64,000 nucleotides of DNA. Source: Limnephilus marmoratus. Taxonomy: Eukaryota; Arthropoda; Insecta; Trichoptera; Limnephilidae. Positions 1 to 11,489 of this stretch are shown here, in pieces (the stretch's first letter is position 1; every line of letters begins with the position of its first letter). A program made the translations under genes and the position numbers. Under the pieces are notes generated by a model. That model was not told the origin of the DNA and searched no databases. It saw only the letters and a program-made list of their open reading frames with translations. The stretch lies in assembly GCA_917880885.1 (NCBI GenBank), contig OU862910.1:50521285-50585284 (forward strand), in the 5' to 3' direction.

Positions 1-25
1 CTATTACTTTGTGGTTATCCATTAC

Positions 26-350
26 AGAAAAATTAAATAATTCAACTTTGTATAAACCACTTATATGATGCGCAAATCCGACCGGTTTCGGAACAAACGT
101 TCCTTCGTCAGGGAAAGCTTATACTAATTTGACAGTTTCGAACAATGTTTTATTATGGTAGGGGTGGAGCCGTTGCTAGATAATAATGTAGATTGGGTGG
201 GTAGGTATTAGTGTAGAGTGGGTGGGTAGGGGAACAAATCCATGATTGGGCTATATGACAATATTTTTTGTTTCAACAAACAACAAACAAACGGTCGGAT
301 TTGCACATCATATAAGTGGTTTAAACAAAGTTGAATTATTTCATTTTTCT
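26..350. mobile_element. Penelope-like element terminal inverted fragment
   Basis: Two inverted arms of about 58 bp (about 26-84 and 291-350) face each other across about 200 bp of unrelated sequence. The left arm, read on the minus strand, runs directly out of a hammerhead-type ribozyme motif (77-114); the right arm keeps only the sequence 3' of the ribozyme cleavage site. Inverted terminal copies carrying minimal hammerhead ribozymes are typical of Penelope-like retroelements. No coding part is visible here, so the family call is inferred from the ribozyme and from the similar layout at 25396-26460. Confidence 0.55.
77..114 (-). ncRNA. hammerhead-type self-cleaving ribozyme motif (PLE type)
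   Basis: Read on the minus strand: 3-bp stem I (UCC with GGA), core CUGACGA (111-105), one extra A, a 5-bp stem II GGAAC/GUUCC with loop GUUU (103-90), GAAA (89-86), a stem III of only two pairs, and a GUC cleavage triplet ending at 80. Every invariant core base of the hammerhead fold is present. The extra A between the CUGANGA box and stem II recurs in the unrelated copies near 25.5 and 26.4 kb. A tiny stem III is known for hammerheads of Penelope-like elements, some of which act as dimers. Confidence 0.7.
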
Positions 351-352
351 AA

Positions 353-690
353 TTTTAATTTAATTTAATGTCTTTAATTATCTTCAAAGAATTTTTCAGT
401 ATTTTTTCGCACGAATTCAAACCTAGAGCAATACTGTTTTCCAACGTAAAACTAAGAAAGAGGCCAACGTACTAAAGAAATGAAATAAATGGAAGACGCC
501 GAGCAGAGGGGAATGTGTAATGAAGTGAAAAGACTTTAGTAAAATGTTAAAAAAAAACGTCAAAGCCTCTTCTCACGTACTATATCCTTAAGTATTCTTT
601 ACCGGCTGAAGTAATGGTATATTACTTCCGTGGCTCCGTGTCTTCTGGGTAATTGGAGTCATAGTATTTATTTATTTATACTGGATTTTA
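353..690. other. AT-rich sequence, nothing recognised
   Basis: No splice-flanked open frame, RNA structure or repeat shared with the rest of the window was recognised. Confidence 0.4.
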
Positions 691-699
691 CAGATGTTC

Positions 700-1690
700 T
701 CACTTAGGGTCATCGGGTATTTCTCCCCAATCTCCCAATTACTTTACTTTGAGGCATCACCGAGGAACCGGCTAAGGGGCGCGGAAGCTGAGTGTGGTTC
801 ACGACTAGACCGAACGCCATGCGCATTCTTGTTGGGACTGCCAATCGATTGGAGAGGACTCCCAACCGTTTGCCATGCCCTTATTACTTATCTACTGTGT
901 CTTCCTCCCAAACAGGTGCTTGTAGGATACGCTGGATACAATCACCCAGCGCTTGCCACCTCGTGGACTTTCACCAACCTGTCCCATTGTCTTGTCTATA
1001 ATTTGTCATACTAACACATATTGTATCTGTATTTCCCGCTAAGCACTTGCATACTGTTTGCTAACAACGTATGCAGGGACATTGGAGGTTTAGTTTCGTT
1101 TTCAAATGTAGAGTCGTTTTTACCAAAAAAATTAGAGTCCTTGCAAGAGCCTTGAAGGGGTAACCATCTGTTACCTTTACCAGGGCGGGTAAGTGGTGGG
1201 TCCTCCAAAAAGATGTTCTCACTGACAAGGGACACTGGTTTATTGTCCGTCCGAATGCCATTCACATTTTTTGTCGGTACTTGCTAATTGATTTGAGATT
1301 TATTATATTTTTTATGTTCTCTATTTTATACAGGTACTTGCAGGTTTTTTTTACACGATGCAACGCCGCCTAACTCAGAAATGAGTTTTTCTTTTGTCTT
1401 GTTTAAATCATATTTGTGTTTACTAACCTATTATTTGCATTTGGTTTTTCCTGTTAAGCACTTGCATACTGCATACTAACAACGTATGCAGGGACTCTGG
1501 GGGTCTAGAATCGTTCAAAATAAATAAATGTATCTCCGTTTAACAAAAAGCCTTGATGGACAAACCATCTGTTACTTATAACAGGGCGGATAAGAGGTGG
1601 ATAACCTTCAAAGATGTTCTCACTTATACAGAACAGTGGCTTCGGGTGCATTACGGGTTCTGCTATGCGATTCTGTTTCTTTTGTGGATA
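700..1690. repeat. interspersed repeat family X, with an internal duplication of about 410 bp
   Basis: A block near 1040-1270 is repeated in diverged form at 1450-1660: the phrase GCACTTGCATACTG, then 'aacgtatgcagggac', then 'accatctgttac' and 'agatgttctcact' in the same order. The same sequence recurs near 46825-47320 and 54035-54350. The stretch 694-1014 also contains a diverged version of the 'gtggttcacg..agaccgaacgcca' segment found near 46980. No coding potential or diagnostic ends were recognised, so the class is unknown. Confidence 0.6.
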
Positions 1691-1691
1691 C

Positions 1692-1854
1692 GGAATCAAT
1701 TCCATATGTAATCGACTGTTAAATTTGTGTGATTGCCTATGCCTTGCAATTACTTTTTCTATGGACTGATATATCGGCTACAGCCGACTGCTCTAGAAAA
1801 AGCAATTGCAAGCCATAGACAATCACACAAAATTTGACAGTCGATTATGTATGG
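1692..1854. repeat. imperfect inverted repeat, 70-bp arms
   Basis: Arms 1692-1760 and 1785-1854 are reverse complements with few mismatches and a 24-bp spacer. Transcribed RNA would form a long hairpin. There is no coding content, and it may be a small foldback or MITE-like element. Confidence 0.75.
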
Positions 1855-1989
1855 AATAGATTCCATATCCATAAAAGAATCGCTCTTCTGGTTGGTATAT
1901 TGCCAATCGAATATAATGGAAATTAAGTTCTTACGTTGACGAGAGTTAGGGTCACTATCCACCTTGGTATCCAATTGACACCAGACGGA

Positions 1990-2480
1990 GCGGTGTCGAG
2001 GTGAAGCGAGAATGCATGCTCAAATAATGGCAAGCGCGATGGGATAGTTTGAATACGGAAGATAGACTTCTTCTTTCCCGTCAGTTAAAGTCAGAGTGAA
2101 AGGGGCTTACATCAATATGGATCACCACATGACTCAACTGCTGATGCCTCTAACATAGGTTGTATAGACAACACATCTAAGTCATTATATTTAATATTCT
2201 TCAAACGGGTATAACGTTCGTCCATTTTAAGGTAAATAATATGCAGAATTTATGCGTCGATTAATGATCATGGGCGGGACATTTTCAAATCGAAGGATTA
2301 AATATTCCCGTGCGTTCAATGTCGAAATATTTAATTGTGTTTAATTACTTCATTGTATTCAAATGGAAGCAATAATTAGATTTATACTAAAAAACTGTTT
2401 CGTAATTTGTGTCGTGAGAGGAAGTGTGGTTCTATTTCTTCTTTAATGCCCTCTCTTGCCGGAAACTTGGTATCATCATA
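1990..2480. other. non-coding spacer
   Basis: Mixed AT-rich sequence with no recognised gene or shared repeat; the minisatellite at about 2489 follows. Confidence 0.4.
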
Positions 2481-2488
2481 GATATCTT

Positions 2489-2940
2489 CACCTCTACTAG
2501 GTAATTCCTTTGTCTCTACTAAGTAATTCATCTAATCCCTTCATCTTCACTAGGTAATCCCTTCGTCTCTACTAGGTAATCCCATCGTCTCTACTAGGTA
2601 ATCCCTTCATCTTCACTAGGTAATCCCTTCGTCTCTACTAGGTAATTCCTTTATCTCTACTAGGTAATCTCTTCATCTTCACCACATAATCCCTTCGTCT
2701 ACTAAGAAATTCATCTAATCCCTTCATCTTCACTAGATAATCCCTTCGTCTACTAAGTAATTCATCTAATCTCTTCATCTTCACTAGGTAATCCCTTCGT
2801 CTCTACTAGGTAATTCATTTGTCTCTACTAGATAATCCCTTCATCTCCACTAGGTAATCCCTTCGTCTCTACTAAGTCTTCGTCTCTAGCAGGTAATCCC
2901 TCCGTCTCTACTAGGTAAACCCTTCGGTCTACTAGATTTT
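2489..2940. repeat. minisatellite, about 21-bp unit (CTCTACTAGGTAATCCCTTCGT type)
   Basis: About twenty diverged tandem copies of a unit resembling 'ctactaggtaatcccttcgt'. Some units are contracted or read 'cttcatcttcactagg', giving a higher-order alternation. Confidence 0.9.
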
Positions 2941-2949
2941 GGGAAACTT

Positions 2950-3800
2950 GTAATTGTCGCTATTTATGATGTGACCGTGTGACCAAGATATGTTTCTGTA
3001 TCCACTACACTTTTTGCCATATTATACAAGCAGTTATAAATATGTATTATAATTCTTATACCTTGTTAAAGAGTGTATGTTAAAATGAGTTGAGCATTGT
3101 TGATGCTCGGGGGCAGAAGCGCAAACTCTTAAAATAAATTACACAAGTTTTGTTGCTTTACTTGGCGTATTTCTGCATTAAATTTATTATCCCAACGGTT
3201 TTAAAGGAAAACTTATACGCCATCGCTCCGGGTGAGTAGTACTGCCGGGAGGGGCGGTGAGGATCGGGAGGCGCAGGGGAAATGAAAAGGGATAGGGGAG
3301 GGCGCGTGTGGTGTTAGTTTTTTTACAGCTCCAAGAGCGGCCTCCCTTTGAAAAGGGTTCAGAAAGATACGGGCGGGGACTCCGAGAGGGAGGATGAAGA
3401 CTGTATAGGTATGGTGTGCTGTGTAATCCACTGGTGAGGGTAGGGAGAGGATTCTAGCGGCAGACAGTGGGGATGGGAGGCATACCGGGGATCTCATACA
3501 AATTCACCGAGATACAATTCGCCGCTAAATTGCCTTAATTTGCATTGACTTGGTCCTGACATAAACACAGAAATTATACCAATACATAACAGACATTAAT
3601 ATTATACCATCTGCCAGGCAGTTCGGAACTGTGTCATGAATTCAATATCGTTCAACAAACTGAACACGTTATCCGATATATGGAAATTATTTACATTTGA
3701 TTATTGAGATAAAATGTGATAATAAGCAAACTCATATGGTTTAGTGGTAATACCAGGTAATGGTGACCTGACAACTCAACACGGAAAGCGGAAAATCAAC
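2950..3800. other. non-coding; purine-rich GC patch
   Basis: The segment 3230-3490 is G/A-rich and GC-richer than its surroundings and leaves an accidental minus-strand open frame of low complexity. No domain, splice-site or repeat match was seen. Confidence 0.4.
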
Positions 3801-4365
3801 ACACCTTTGTTAAAACTGATGCCAACCGCTTGAAGCCACTGAGACTATGGCATCCTCAATTGTGGTATGTTGTGAGGATGAAGGTAGCGGGAAGGGGAAG
3901 AAGATATGAAAGAAGGTGCAGAAGTACCAGTTCTGGTCACCAAATACGGCTAAAGCCATTTCAAGCAACTTTTTAAATTCTGAATGGTGGTCTTACACCA
4001 GAGCAATACTGCGGCATGTTCCAATCTGGAACCTGCCGCAAGTATACTATATATTATTTAAAAAAATATATAGTATACTTAATCAAATTAATCAAGTAAA
4101 ATTTATTAGCGCACGATCTGGTCACCAAACAGGGTTAAAGCCATTTTGAGCAACGTTTCAATTATGAATGGTGGTATTACACCAGGGCGATTCGAAGAGT
4201 ATCTTCCACTCTGGAACGTGTCGTAAATACATTATTTTATTTGATTTAACTGTGAAATATCACAATTAATCAAATAAAATTTAATTGCGTACGCCGGGAT
4301 TAAAATCCGCGGCTTTTGGACTACTAATCGAAAGCCTTACCCTTCGACAATGGAAGCCATCAAAG
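3800..4365 (-). mobile_element. SINE-1 (tRNA-derived), old copy with internal duplication
   Basis: It carries the SINE-1 body phrases 'ctatggcatcc', 'atggtggt.ttacacca' and 'ctggaac.tgccgcaa', and near 4300-4365 a decayed tRNA-like head. The body segment 'ctggtcaccaaa..cggctaaagcc' to the AT-rich linker occurs twice (3935-4110 and 4118-4270). It is therefore either a dimer or two nested insertions. Orientation is minus, since the head lies at the high coordinate. Confidence 0.7.
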
Positions 4366-4369
4366 CGAA

Positions 4370-5065
4370 GAAAGAAACAAAATTTAAACCTAACCTAACA
4401 TTTTTATGACTTTATATCACTTTTCAAAAGTGTGATGCTTTGGAGTTGTCCAGTTACACACAACACATTGTTAAATTAAATCAATCATCTTTTTTAGGGC
4501 AACAAAATTGTTTTTTCAAAATCCTATAAAAATAATTATTTTATTTTATTCACATACTGAGTCATTTTTAAATTCATAAATGTATTGTTTTGTTTTTATG
4601 TAACTTTTTAGAATAATTATATTTTAAAGGACCTACCAACCACAAGTAATCATAATAATTATGAAATTATTAGTCCCTTTTTTATCATAAACTTAAATAC
4701 CACAAGTTAATATTCTTTCGCGTACTTTAAATTCAAGTTAGATGGCTAATATCAAAATAAATGTGGTTATTTAAGTCACGTAAATAACATTCGAGGTTTA
4801 TTAAGAGCATCCCAATTATTATACCTTAATCACTGAAGACAATATTAGCGACTCTCAAGCGAAAATTTGACGTAGATAATCAGAAAAAGATACGGTCACA
4901 CTTAGGAAATGAATTATCTGATTACCATAGTCTTTCAGGGGTAATCCTCTAATATTGTCTGTAACTGTAATATTGTCTCTACACTGTAATAAATATTACA
5001 ATTTTAATAAATATTACAATTCCAGGATTTACTCATTAAGTTAAAATTAAAATAAATATTATAAC
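4370..5065. other. AT-rich spacer with SINE-2 fragments
   Basis: The segment 4839-4905 ('gaagacaatattag', then 'cagaaaaagat.cggtca') matches the SINE-2 body in minus orientation, and 5018-5060 matches the SINE-2 tail ('ttactcattaag'). The rest is featureless AT-rich DNA. Confidence 0.45.
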
Positions 5066-5785
5066 TTAAGAGGGTATAACCAGAGAAAACTAGAAATATG
5101 TCATTTTTAAATCAGATTTTAGACGTATTGACTCTTTTCCACAAAAAATTATAAATGGTTTTCGAAAGATTGTTCTTTTATTTAGCATTCGCTTGTTTTA
5201 AATTTTGAGAAAAAAAATTTATTTTTAGTATAATAAGGTTATACCATAGGTCGTTGGCAGATTTGTTAATTTTCAAAAAAGATTTTGTATTATGCCACAC
5301 CCATTTCAAATCATATAATCATGCAGTTAAATAAATCAATGCATTATCTAGGTATCGCATGTTTTAGAATTTTAATTTTAGATTAAATAAAATCATTAAA
5401 AAATATATTCGAATATGTGTTTCTTGACGAAAATTGGTCCCTTTGTGTATTTATTTGCGCACTTACAAACTAATATATTTCAGATTTTTTTTTACATTCT
5501 TATTTAACTTAGACATTATTGAAAATGATAAACACTTATAATCAAAAAATAATTACAAAAAGTATATCATTTTAATAGTTTTATCATCACGCCTTTCAGC
5601 ATTTTTTAATGTAGGTATAAATTAAAGCAAATTTGGAATGAAATAAAACCGATATTGAGTTATAATTTTAAAAAGCTGGTACGGAGAACAATTAATCTTT
5701 CTCATTGTAACCGCCCTGCACGATCGTAAGAACAACTTTCAACGAAATGTGAAGTTTTGGCCGCTGGCTGGTTAAACGCTCTTAA
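5066..5785. mobile_element. TTAA-ended MITE, family T, copy A
   Basis: The element starts TTAAGAGGGTATAACCAG and ends with the reverse complement of TTAAGAGCGTTTAACCAG, so the 18-bp terminal inverted repeats differ at two positions and TTAA lies at both ends. The interior (about 720 bp, AT-rich, no long ORF) is shared in opposite orientation with 8437-9123 and 42621-43324. TTAA targeting is the signature of piggyBac-type transposition, so a non-autonomous piggyBac-like derivative is plausible; no transposase fragment was seen. Confidence 0.8.
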
Positions 5786-6040
5786 GCTTTTCACGAATAG
5801 CATACTTAAAGAGAAATAAACAACCAAATTGCTTCTTAAAATTTGTTTAAGTGTGTTATCGTTATAAATCAAAAACAACAATGTTTAACAATGAATAATT
5901 GGTTGCCTTTCCCTAAAACACAGTTGCTTTCAAGGGAGATAATCCGATTCACTGTGTGTTGGAAATGAATAATTGATTGTCAATTGATTTATTGATAAGA
6001 ATCCTTTTGGCGTTGGTTTGGAAATATTTATTTCTTACAG

Positions 6041-6241
6041 AACGCATGTACCGAAAAAGTATCCAACGACAAAGCGGATTACAAGCTCAAATGGATGGAA
6101 ATTCAGACCAACGCGTGGAATATTGAATTATACGAGGTCCGTGAGGAGAATATTCACTCCCAGCCGCTGGCACTGGAGGAAGGAAGAAATGGAAACCGGA
6201 AAGCTTTTTACAATTCCTTATTTTCCAATTTTGTATTCTAA
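6041..6241 (+). CDS. possible terminal exon of an unrecognised host gene
   Basis: A pyrimidine-rich tract ending TTTCTTACAG (6031-6040) precedes an open stretch of 66 codons (first residues NACTEKVSND, then KADYKLKWME) that closes with TAA at 6239-6241. GC content and codon texture rise sharply between 6041 and about 6215 compared with the AT-rich flanks, then fall over the last dozen codons, so the true end could be an unseen splice donor rather than this stop. I do not recognise the protein. The call rests on the acceptor and composition only; an old transposon fragment is the main alternative. Confidence 0.3.
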   Translation, partial: NACTEKVSNDKADYKLKWMEIQTNAWNIELYEVREENIHSQPLALEEGRNGNRKAFYNSLFSNFVF

Positions 6242-6429
6242 AACTTTTTACCGCCATTTGAAAATAAAAAAAAAAAATATATATTTTATAATAAAAGTTT
6301 CTCCAGCGCAGGGAAATATTTTCTTCAATTGATTAGGTGCAAAATATAAAATAAAATTAGTATAATATAATCTATTTAAGTAAAGTTGAATGTCTGTGGG
6401 ACCTGGGCGGCGTGGATTCGTTTTTTATA

Positions 6430-6715
6430 TAGTTTTATTCTGATAAGTTTTACACACGACCTTCAAAACGAGAGAAAGGTCAATATCTACATATTTCGAA
6501 AAATTCTGCGGAATGCTTGGGCAACGCCGGGGACTTCAGCTAGTCTAGATAAAATATATTTATATAAAAAGAGTGTCTGTACGGATTTTTATACAAAGAA
6601 GAAGAGATTGATGAATTTTTTGCACATGACCTTCAAAACAATAGGAAAATCACTGCCTACATCTGATTTCCAAAAAATCCTGCGTTAAGTCCAGGCAACG
6701 CCGGGGGTTTTAGTT
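6430..6715 (+). mobile_element. two related Helitron-like 3' end fragments
   Basis: Two diverged units (about 6430-6543 and 6590-6710) share 'cacatgaccttcaaaac' or close variants and '..aaaaat.ctgcg', and end in 'caacgccgggg'. The first ends CAGCTAG followed by T (6537-6544), the terminus expected for Helitrons, which insert between A and T and end CTRR. No helicase coding sequence is present. Confidence 0.35.
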
Positions 6716-6719
6716 ACTA

Positions 6720-8070
6720 TTTTATTTGTTATATTTTTTTACTTATTTTACATATTGAAAAATCTAAATACATCGTTCTGTCGTGAATTTATGATTTTTA
6801 ACTATGCAACCGAAAACATTCTTCAACCCTGTCGCGCAATTTTTCCCAAGCTTCAATCTTGAATGTCTAGATAAATGCAACAATTTGTTTTTATTTATTT
6901 TATTTTATTAGGAACATTTACAGGTTAATAACATTACATGCATTAAACAAAACAATAAATTATAATAATTAGGTTACAACCCAATAACAAATGTTCACAT
7001 CATGCCCAAATAATAAATAAAAAGTCAAAAATTATTAACTTTTTTTGCCTAATATTACAGAGATAGGAACTAGATAAACAATCCAAACATAGACTATACA
7101 TACTGCCTAATACTGTGTGATACATAAAAGGTACAGATAAGATAAGATAAAAAACAATGAAAGTAGAAAAAATAAATATATAAAAATAATGATGATAACT
7201 GAAAAACACTAGATGTAGGATCGAGAAATAATATATACATTAATAAAAAATAAAAACAAGTGAAAGTAAGATAAAAGTAAAGTGATAGTACTCACAAAAA
7301 AATAGTAAAATATAGTGTGCCAGTTTTATGGGTATTTAAAAAAAATTAAAAATATTTATAAAACAACAAAATTTAAAAAAAAAAAAACACCAGACTTAAA
7401 GTGGAAAAATAATATATATACGCACATGTACGTATATACACGTATAGGTATTACATTATTTTAAATTAAAAAAAAAAACATACAAAAGTAAGGTAATAAT
7501 TATTTAGTTTTGTTAAAGTGAATTAATCTACGAGTATTTGGTAATGAATTGGTTATTATAAGCCTCCATTGACTATATGTTTGAGAGAGCTTAAAGTACA
7601 TGACATGACAAGATATCAGCATCGATACATTTTTTGTTATAATGATTACAAGTTCTCAATAAGAAAGAATTTTGCCTGATACTAGTTGAAGCAATTTCGA
7701 CATGAAACATGAAACAATGAAGCTCACAGTGTCATTTCCACCATGAGTGACGGAAATGATTTTGGGAACGAATTAGTAACTGTTTGACATGACACCGCAA
7801 TAATTATTCAATCATTTTTATTGTTATTGGAGCTCGGGCGTAGTCGGGTGATGAAAATAGTTACAGTTGAAACAAATAATTAACTCAAAAAACATCCTCG
7901 CATAATTCGCTGGATTCCTCACACAAATGGCGGTCTATAAATGCCTAATGCAAAAATTAAAAAGTGGACTGTATTATTACTAATGTCAAAATAAACAAAA
8001 TGGCACTGAATAGCCATTTGATGACTTTGTCACATTTGAATTTCAGCGAAACAATTAGGCATTAATGATT
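6720..8070. other. AT-rich non-coding, nothing recognised
   Basis: Very AT-rich, with a T-rich/ATTT stretch near 6890-6910 that could be the tail of a minus-strand LINE. No RT motif or splice-flanked ORF was seen. Confidence 0.4.
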
Positions 8071-8078
8071 TTTCCATT

Positions 8079-8415
8079 AGCTCCACACGGGAAGCCTTGG
8101 GGAAAATAATTTCCTTCAAGGACTATGTCATATATGGGGATACTGTGTGGAGGGTAATTTTAGAGATGAAGAGGAATCTCCCTTAACTAGTCTCTTAATT
8201 AGTCTCTCCCGATCCGGCCTGCCGTGCAGTTGATAGGCGGACGTATCCGTCGTCAAGACCCGGACAAACCTCACCCCTTGATCCCGGACACCCCTGTTAA
8301 ACCGAATGTAGCGAACCACTTTGGGTAACGTGTGACAGATGTGTTGTTCATTAAATAAATGGTTCCCGGAGTGGCGGTACCCACCTCCTCCTACATTAAA
8401 ATTACTGTTTTCCAA
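8079..8415 (-). mobile_element. hairpin-tailed SINE-like element (family H), copy 1
   Basis: In minus orientation the 3' end is the module 'ccctccacac', then a degenerate hairpin, then 'tgtggagct' and a short T-run on the plus strand. The body (8180-8400) shares 'ggcctgccg.gcag' and the tract around 'acgtagcgaaccactt' with the copies at 13358 and 37318. The same terminal hairpin ends the LINE at 22815-23335. Confidence 0.6.
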
Positions 8416-8436
8416 CGTGTAAATTCTGTAAGAACA

Positions 8437-9123
8437 TTAAGAGCGTTTAACCAGCCAGCGGACGAAAATCCACATTTCGTCGAAAGTTGTTCTTCCGATC
8501 GTGCAGGGCGGTTACAATGAGAAAGATTGATTATTCTCCGTACCAGCTTTTTTAAATTATAACTCAATATCGAATTTATTTCAATCCAAATTAGCTTTAA
8601 TTTATACCTTCATCCAAAAATGCTGAAAGGCGTGATGATAAAACTATTAAAATAGTGTACTTTTTGTAGTTATTTTTTGATTATAAGTATTTATCATTTT
8701 TCAATAATGTCTAAATTTAATAAGAATGTTAAAAAAATCTGAAATATATTAGTTTGTAAGTGCGCAAATAAATACCCAAATGGACCAATTTTCGTCAAGA
8801 AACACATGTAGGTACATATTTTTTAATGATTTTATTGAAACTAAAATTAAAATTCTAAACCATGCGTTTGCTAGATAATATATTGATTTGTTTTACTGCA
8901 TGATTATATTATTTGAAATGGGTGTGGAATGTGGAATATATGGAATAACCTTATTATACTAAAAATTAAAAAAAAATTCTAAAAATTTATTACATAACTA
9001 TGCTAGATAAAAGAACAATCTTTCGAAATCCATTTATAATTTTTTGTGGAAAAGAGTCAATACGTCTAAAAACTTTTTTGAAAATGACGTATTTCCGGCT
9101 TTCTCTGGTAATGCCCTCTTTAA
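8437..9123. mobile_element. TTAA-ended MITE, family T, copy B
   Basis: Starts TTAAGAGCGTTTAACCAG and ends 'ctctggtaatgccctct' followed by TTAA. It is collinear with copy C and inverted relative to copy A. It carries a small insertion or duplication near 8930 ('gtggaatgtggaatatatgg') that copy C lacks. Confidence 0.75.
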
Positions 9124-9499
9124 AACAATTTAATATTTTGAATATACAATTCAAATGAAACGAATAGTTTTCTATATAACGTTTGAAAACGTTCGTAGAA
9201 AACTGGTGGGGTGTCGCGGCATGCGGCGCTAGCGGGGTGAGCGGGGTGAGCGGGGTGAGCGTGGCGGGAGTGCGGCACGTTTCTCCCTTAAAGTCCAGCT
9301 TATGGGGAATAAATGTATCACTTAGCGGCAACACCGACCACTAAACTCATAGCGTGTGATCAATTTAGAGCGCTTTTTGAGACACAACTCGTGATAAAGA
9401 GAAAACTGCCAGCTCTACTATTAGCCCACCAACTTACTGCTGTAATTCATAATAAGCCTGTGAATAAATGAGGGAAAAATAACCATACGGAGAGGAAAA

Positions 9500-10170
9500 T
9501 TAAATGAAGAACGGAAAAGCTTACAGACAAAAGGGAGAAATTAAAGAAAACATTTGTTATATGAACGTGGATGTACTCAAAAGAAACAAAATTAACTTTG
9601 AATATGTGCTAAAAAAGGTATCAAAAAAGGTCAATTTTCTTAGAAGACTAAGACGTAAATTAAATAGAAACACTACGGAGCTCATTTATAAAACTATCGT
9701 TGCTCCACATTTGGACTACTGCTCCTAGATGTTATATTTGGCCAATGAAGGAAATTTGAACAAACTAGAAGTTATACAAAACAAAGCTATGAGATGTATA
9801 CTGGGGAAAGGCAAATATGCAAGAATTAATCAAATGAGAGAGGAGCTAAATTGGATTCCAATAAAAAAGAGACTACTATTTAATGTGTTGATTTTTGTGC
9901 ATAAAATTATGAAAAACCAAATGCCAAAATACTTTAAGGATGAAATTGTTTTTAATAGAGACATTCATAATTACGAAACAAGAAATACAAACAGAGTTCG
10001 ATTGCCACAAATGAAGAAATCAAAATCACAGAACTGCCTAGAGGACTAAAGATGTATGATGAACTGCCTGAAAGTATAAAGAATAAAGAAAGAATGAATG
10101 TATTTAAAAATAAATGTTATGCTTACTGTAAAAATATTTAAATTTATGAAATGAAATGTTACATTGTGCT
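9500..10170 (+). pseudogene. 5'-truncated LINE: RT thumb/C-terminal region
   Basis: The conceptual protein carries the C-terminal non-LTR pattern: 'VNFLRRLRRKLNRNTTELI', 'YKTIVAPHLDYCS', 'LNKLEVIQNKAMRCIL', then 'H.YETR' and 'YDELPESIKNKERMNVFKNK'. A TAG at 9726-9728 interrupts the frame and a frameshift follows near 10045, so it is dead. The catalytic palm (YxDD) is absent through 5' truncation. An A-rich tail with AATAAATAAA near 10195-10235 closes the element. The clade is probably CR1/jockey-like. Confidence 0.75.
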
Positions 10171-10239
10171 TATTAGTTTATATTCATAAACTAACTCAAT
10201 AAATAAATAAAAATAAAAAAATTAAAAAAATCACTCGAA

Positions 10240-11485
10240 GAGATTTTACTTTGAATAAAACGTTCGGTGTTAGTCGGTGCTTGGAGTTCCACGACAACTC
10301 AAGAAGTGAAATTTTAACTCCCCTTTGAAAAGTCATTAAAAATATGAAAGTTTTTTTTGCAAAATAGCCCAAAACCTATCCTAACACAAACTATTTAAAA
10401 AAAAACCATCACTTTTAATGACTCTTCAATTGTAATGACTAATGACTCTTCAGGAGTTGAGGAAGAGCATGATTCTGAGTTGTTCGGTCACCTTTGCATG
10501 TCTAAAGCATAAAATTATTAAAGTTCAATGAAATTTTAATTTACTTTCAAAATTTTAACTGATTAAATACAATTTATATCAGATAAGCGATGAAGCGGGT
10601 ACCAAAATTATTTAATTAATTAAGAACACTTTATTTTAAATGTGTATTTCTTCTATTTAAATGCTTGATAAGATACTTTCAGCTTTACAAATCGAATAAC
10701 TATAATATTATGTGATCCTTACTGGTGTGTCGGTATATTTATATCCTCGAAAGCATTACAGTGTCCATCATCACTGTAACGCTGTCCGAAACGTTGGCTA
10801 AAGGGGGAGGTAGCGCAACACGGCAAAAAACCCCAAAAATAAATAACGAAAATATTTTTTGGCCGTTAATATCTAAAATCATATCTCTTTAAAGTAATTA
10901 ATATTTCTAAGGTTTCGAATGGTCCTCAAGAACAAGTCAATGAAAGGAGCGCACGAATTCGTGTTTTTACTGTCTCAATTTTTTTCGTGATTTGACCTCC
11001 GATAGTTGATAAAAAGTTTATTTGAGTTCCGAGTTCAAAGAATTCATGAAATACAATACCGTTCGTTGTTGGGGGTAATAACAAGTCAAGAGTTCGAGAT
11101 TTTTATGTCAATTTTTTCTTGAAATGTCACAGGCGGTGTAAAATACTTAATAGTATTGTTAAATTATCTAAAACATACATCAAATTATTCTCAAGCCTCG
11201 TTGTTCACGTAAATAAAACCAACAAAGTCAGGCATTTACACGTTCATAAATTCTATCGCGAGTAATGAAATAGTTCAAATGAGTCGAACAACAGATGATT
11301 AAAAAATTAAATGCAGCAGTTCAAAGATTTAAAAAATTTACCAAATTTGCACTAGAGGTAGCGTTGAAATGAAATTGTTTCTAGTAATTTATTTGTGTAT
11401 GGATCTTAATTTCTAAAGAGATGTGTAGTTTTTGGTTGAGTTCTTAGACTTTATTTTAGGCTTTAGAAAATCTATTCAAACCATT
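10240..11485. other. non-coding, nothing recognised
   Basis: AT-rich with small GC-richer patches (around 10740-10830). No gene structure or clear repeat identity was found. Confidence 0.4.
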
Positions 11486-11489
11486 TTAT

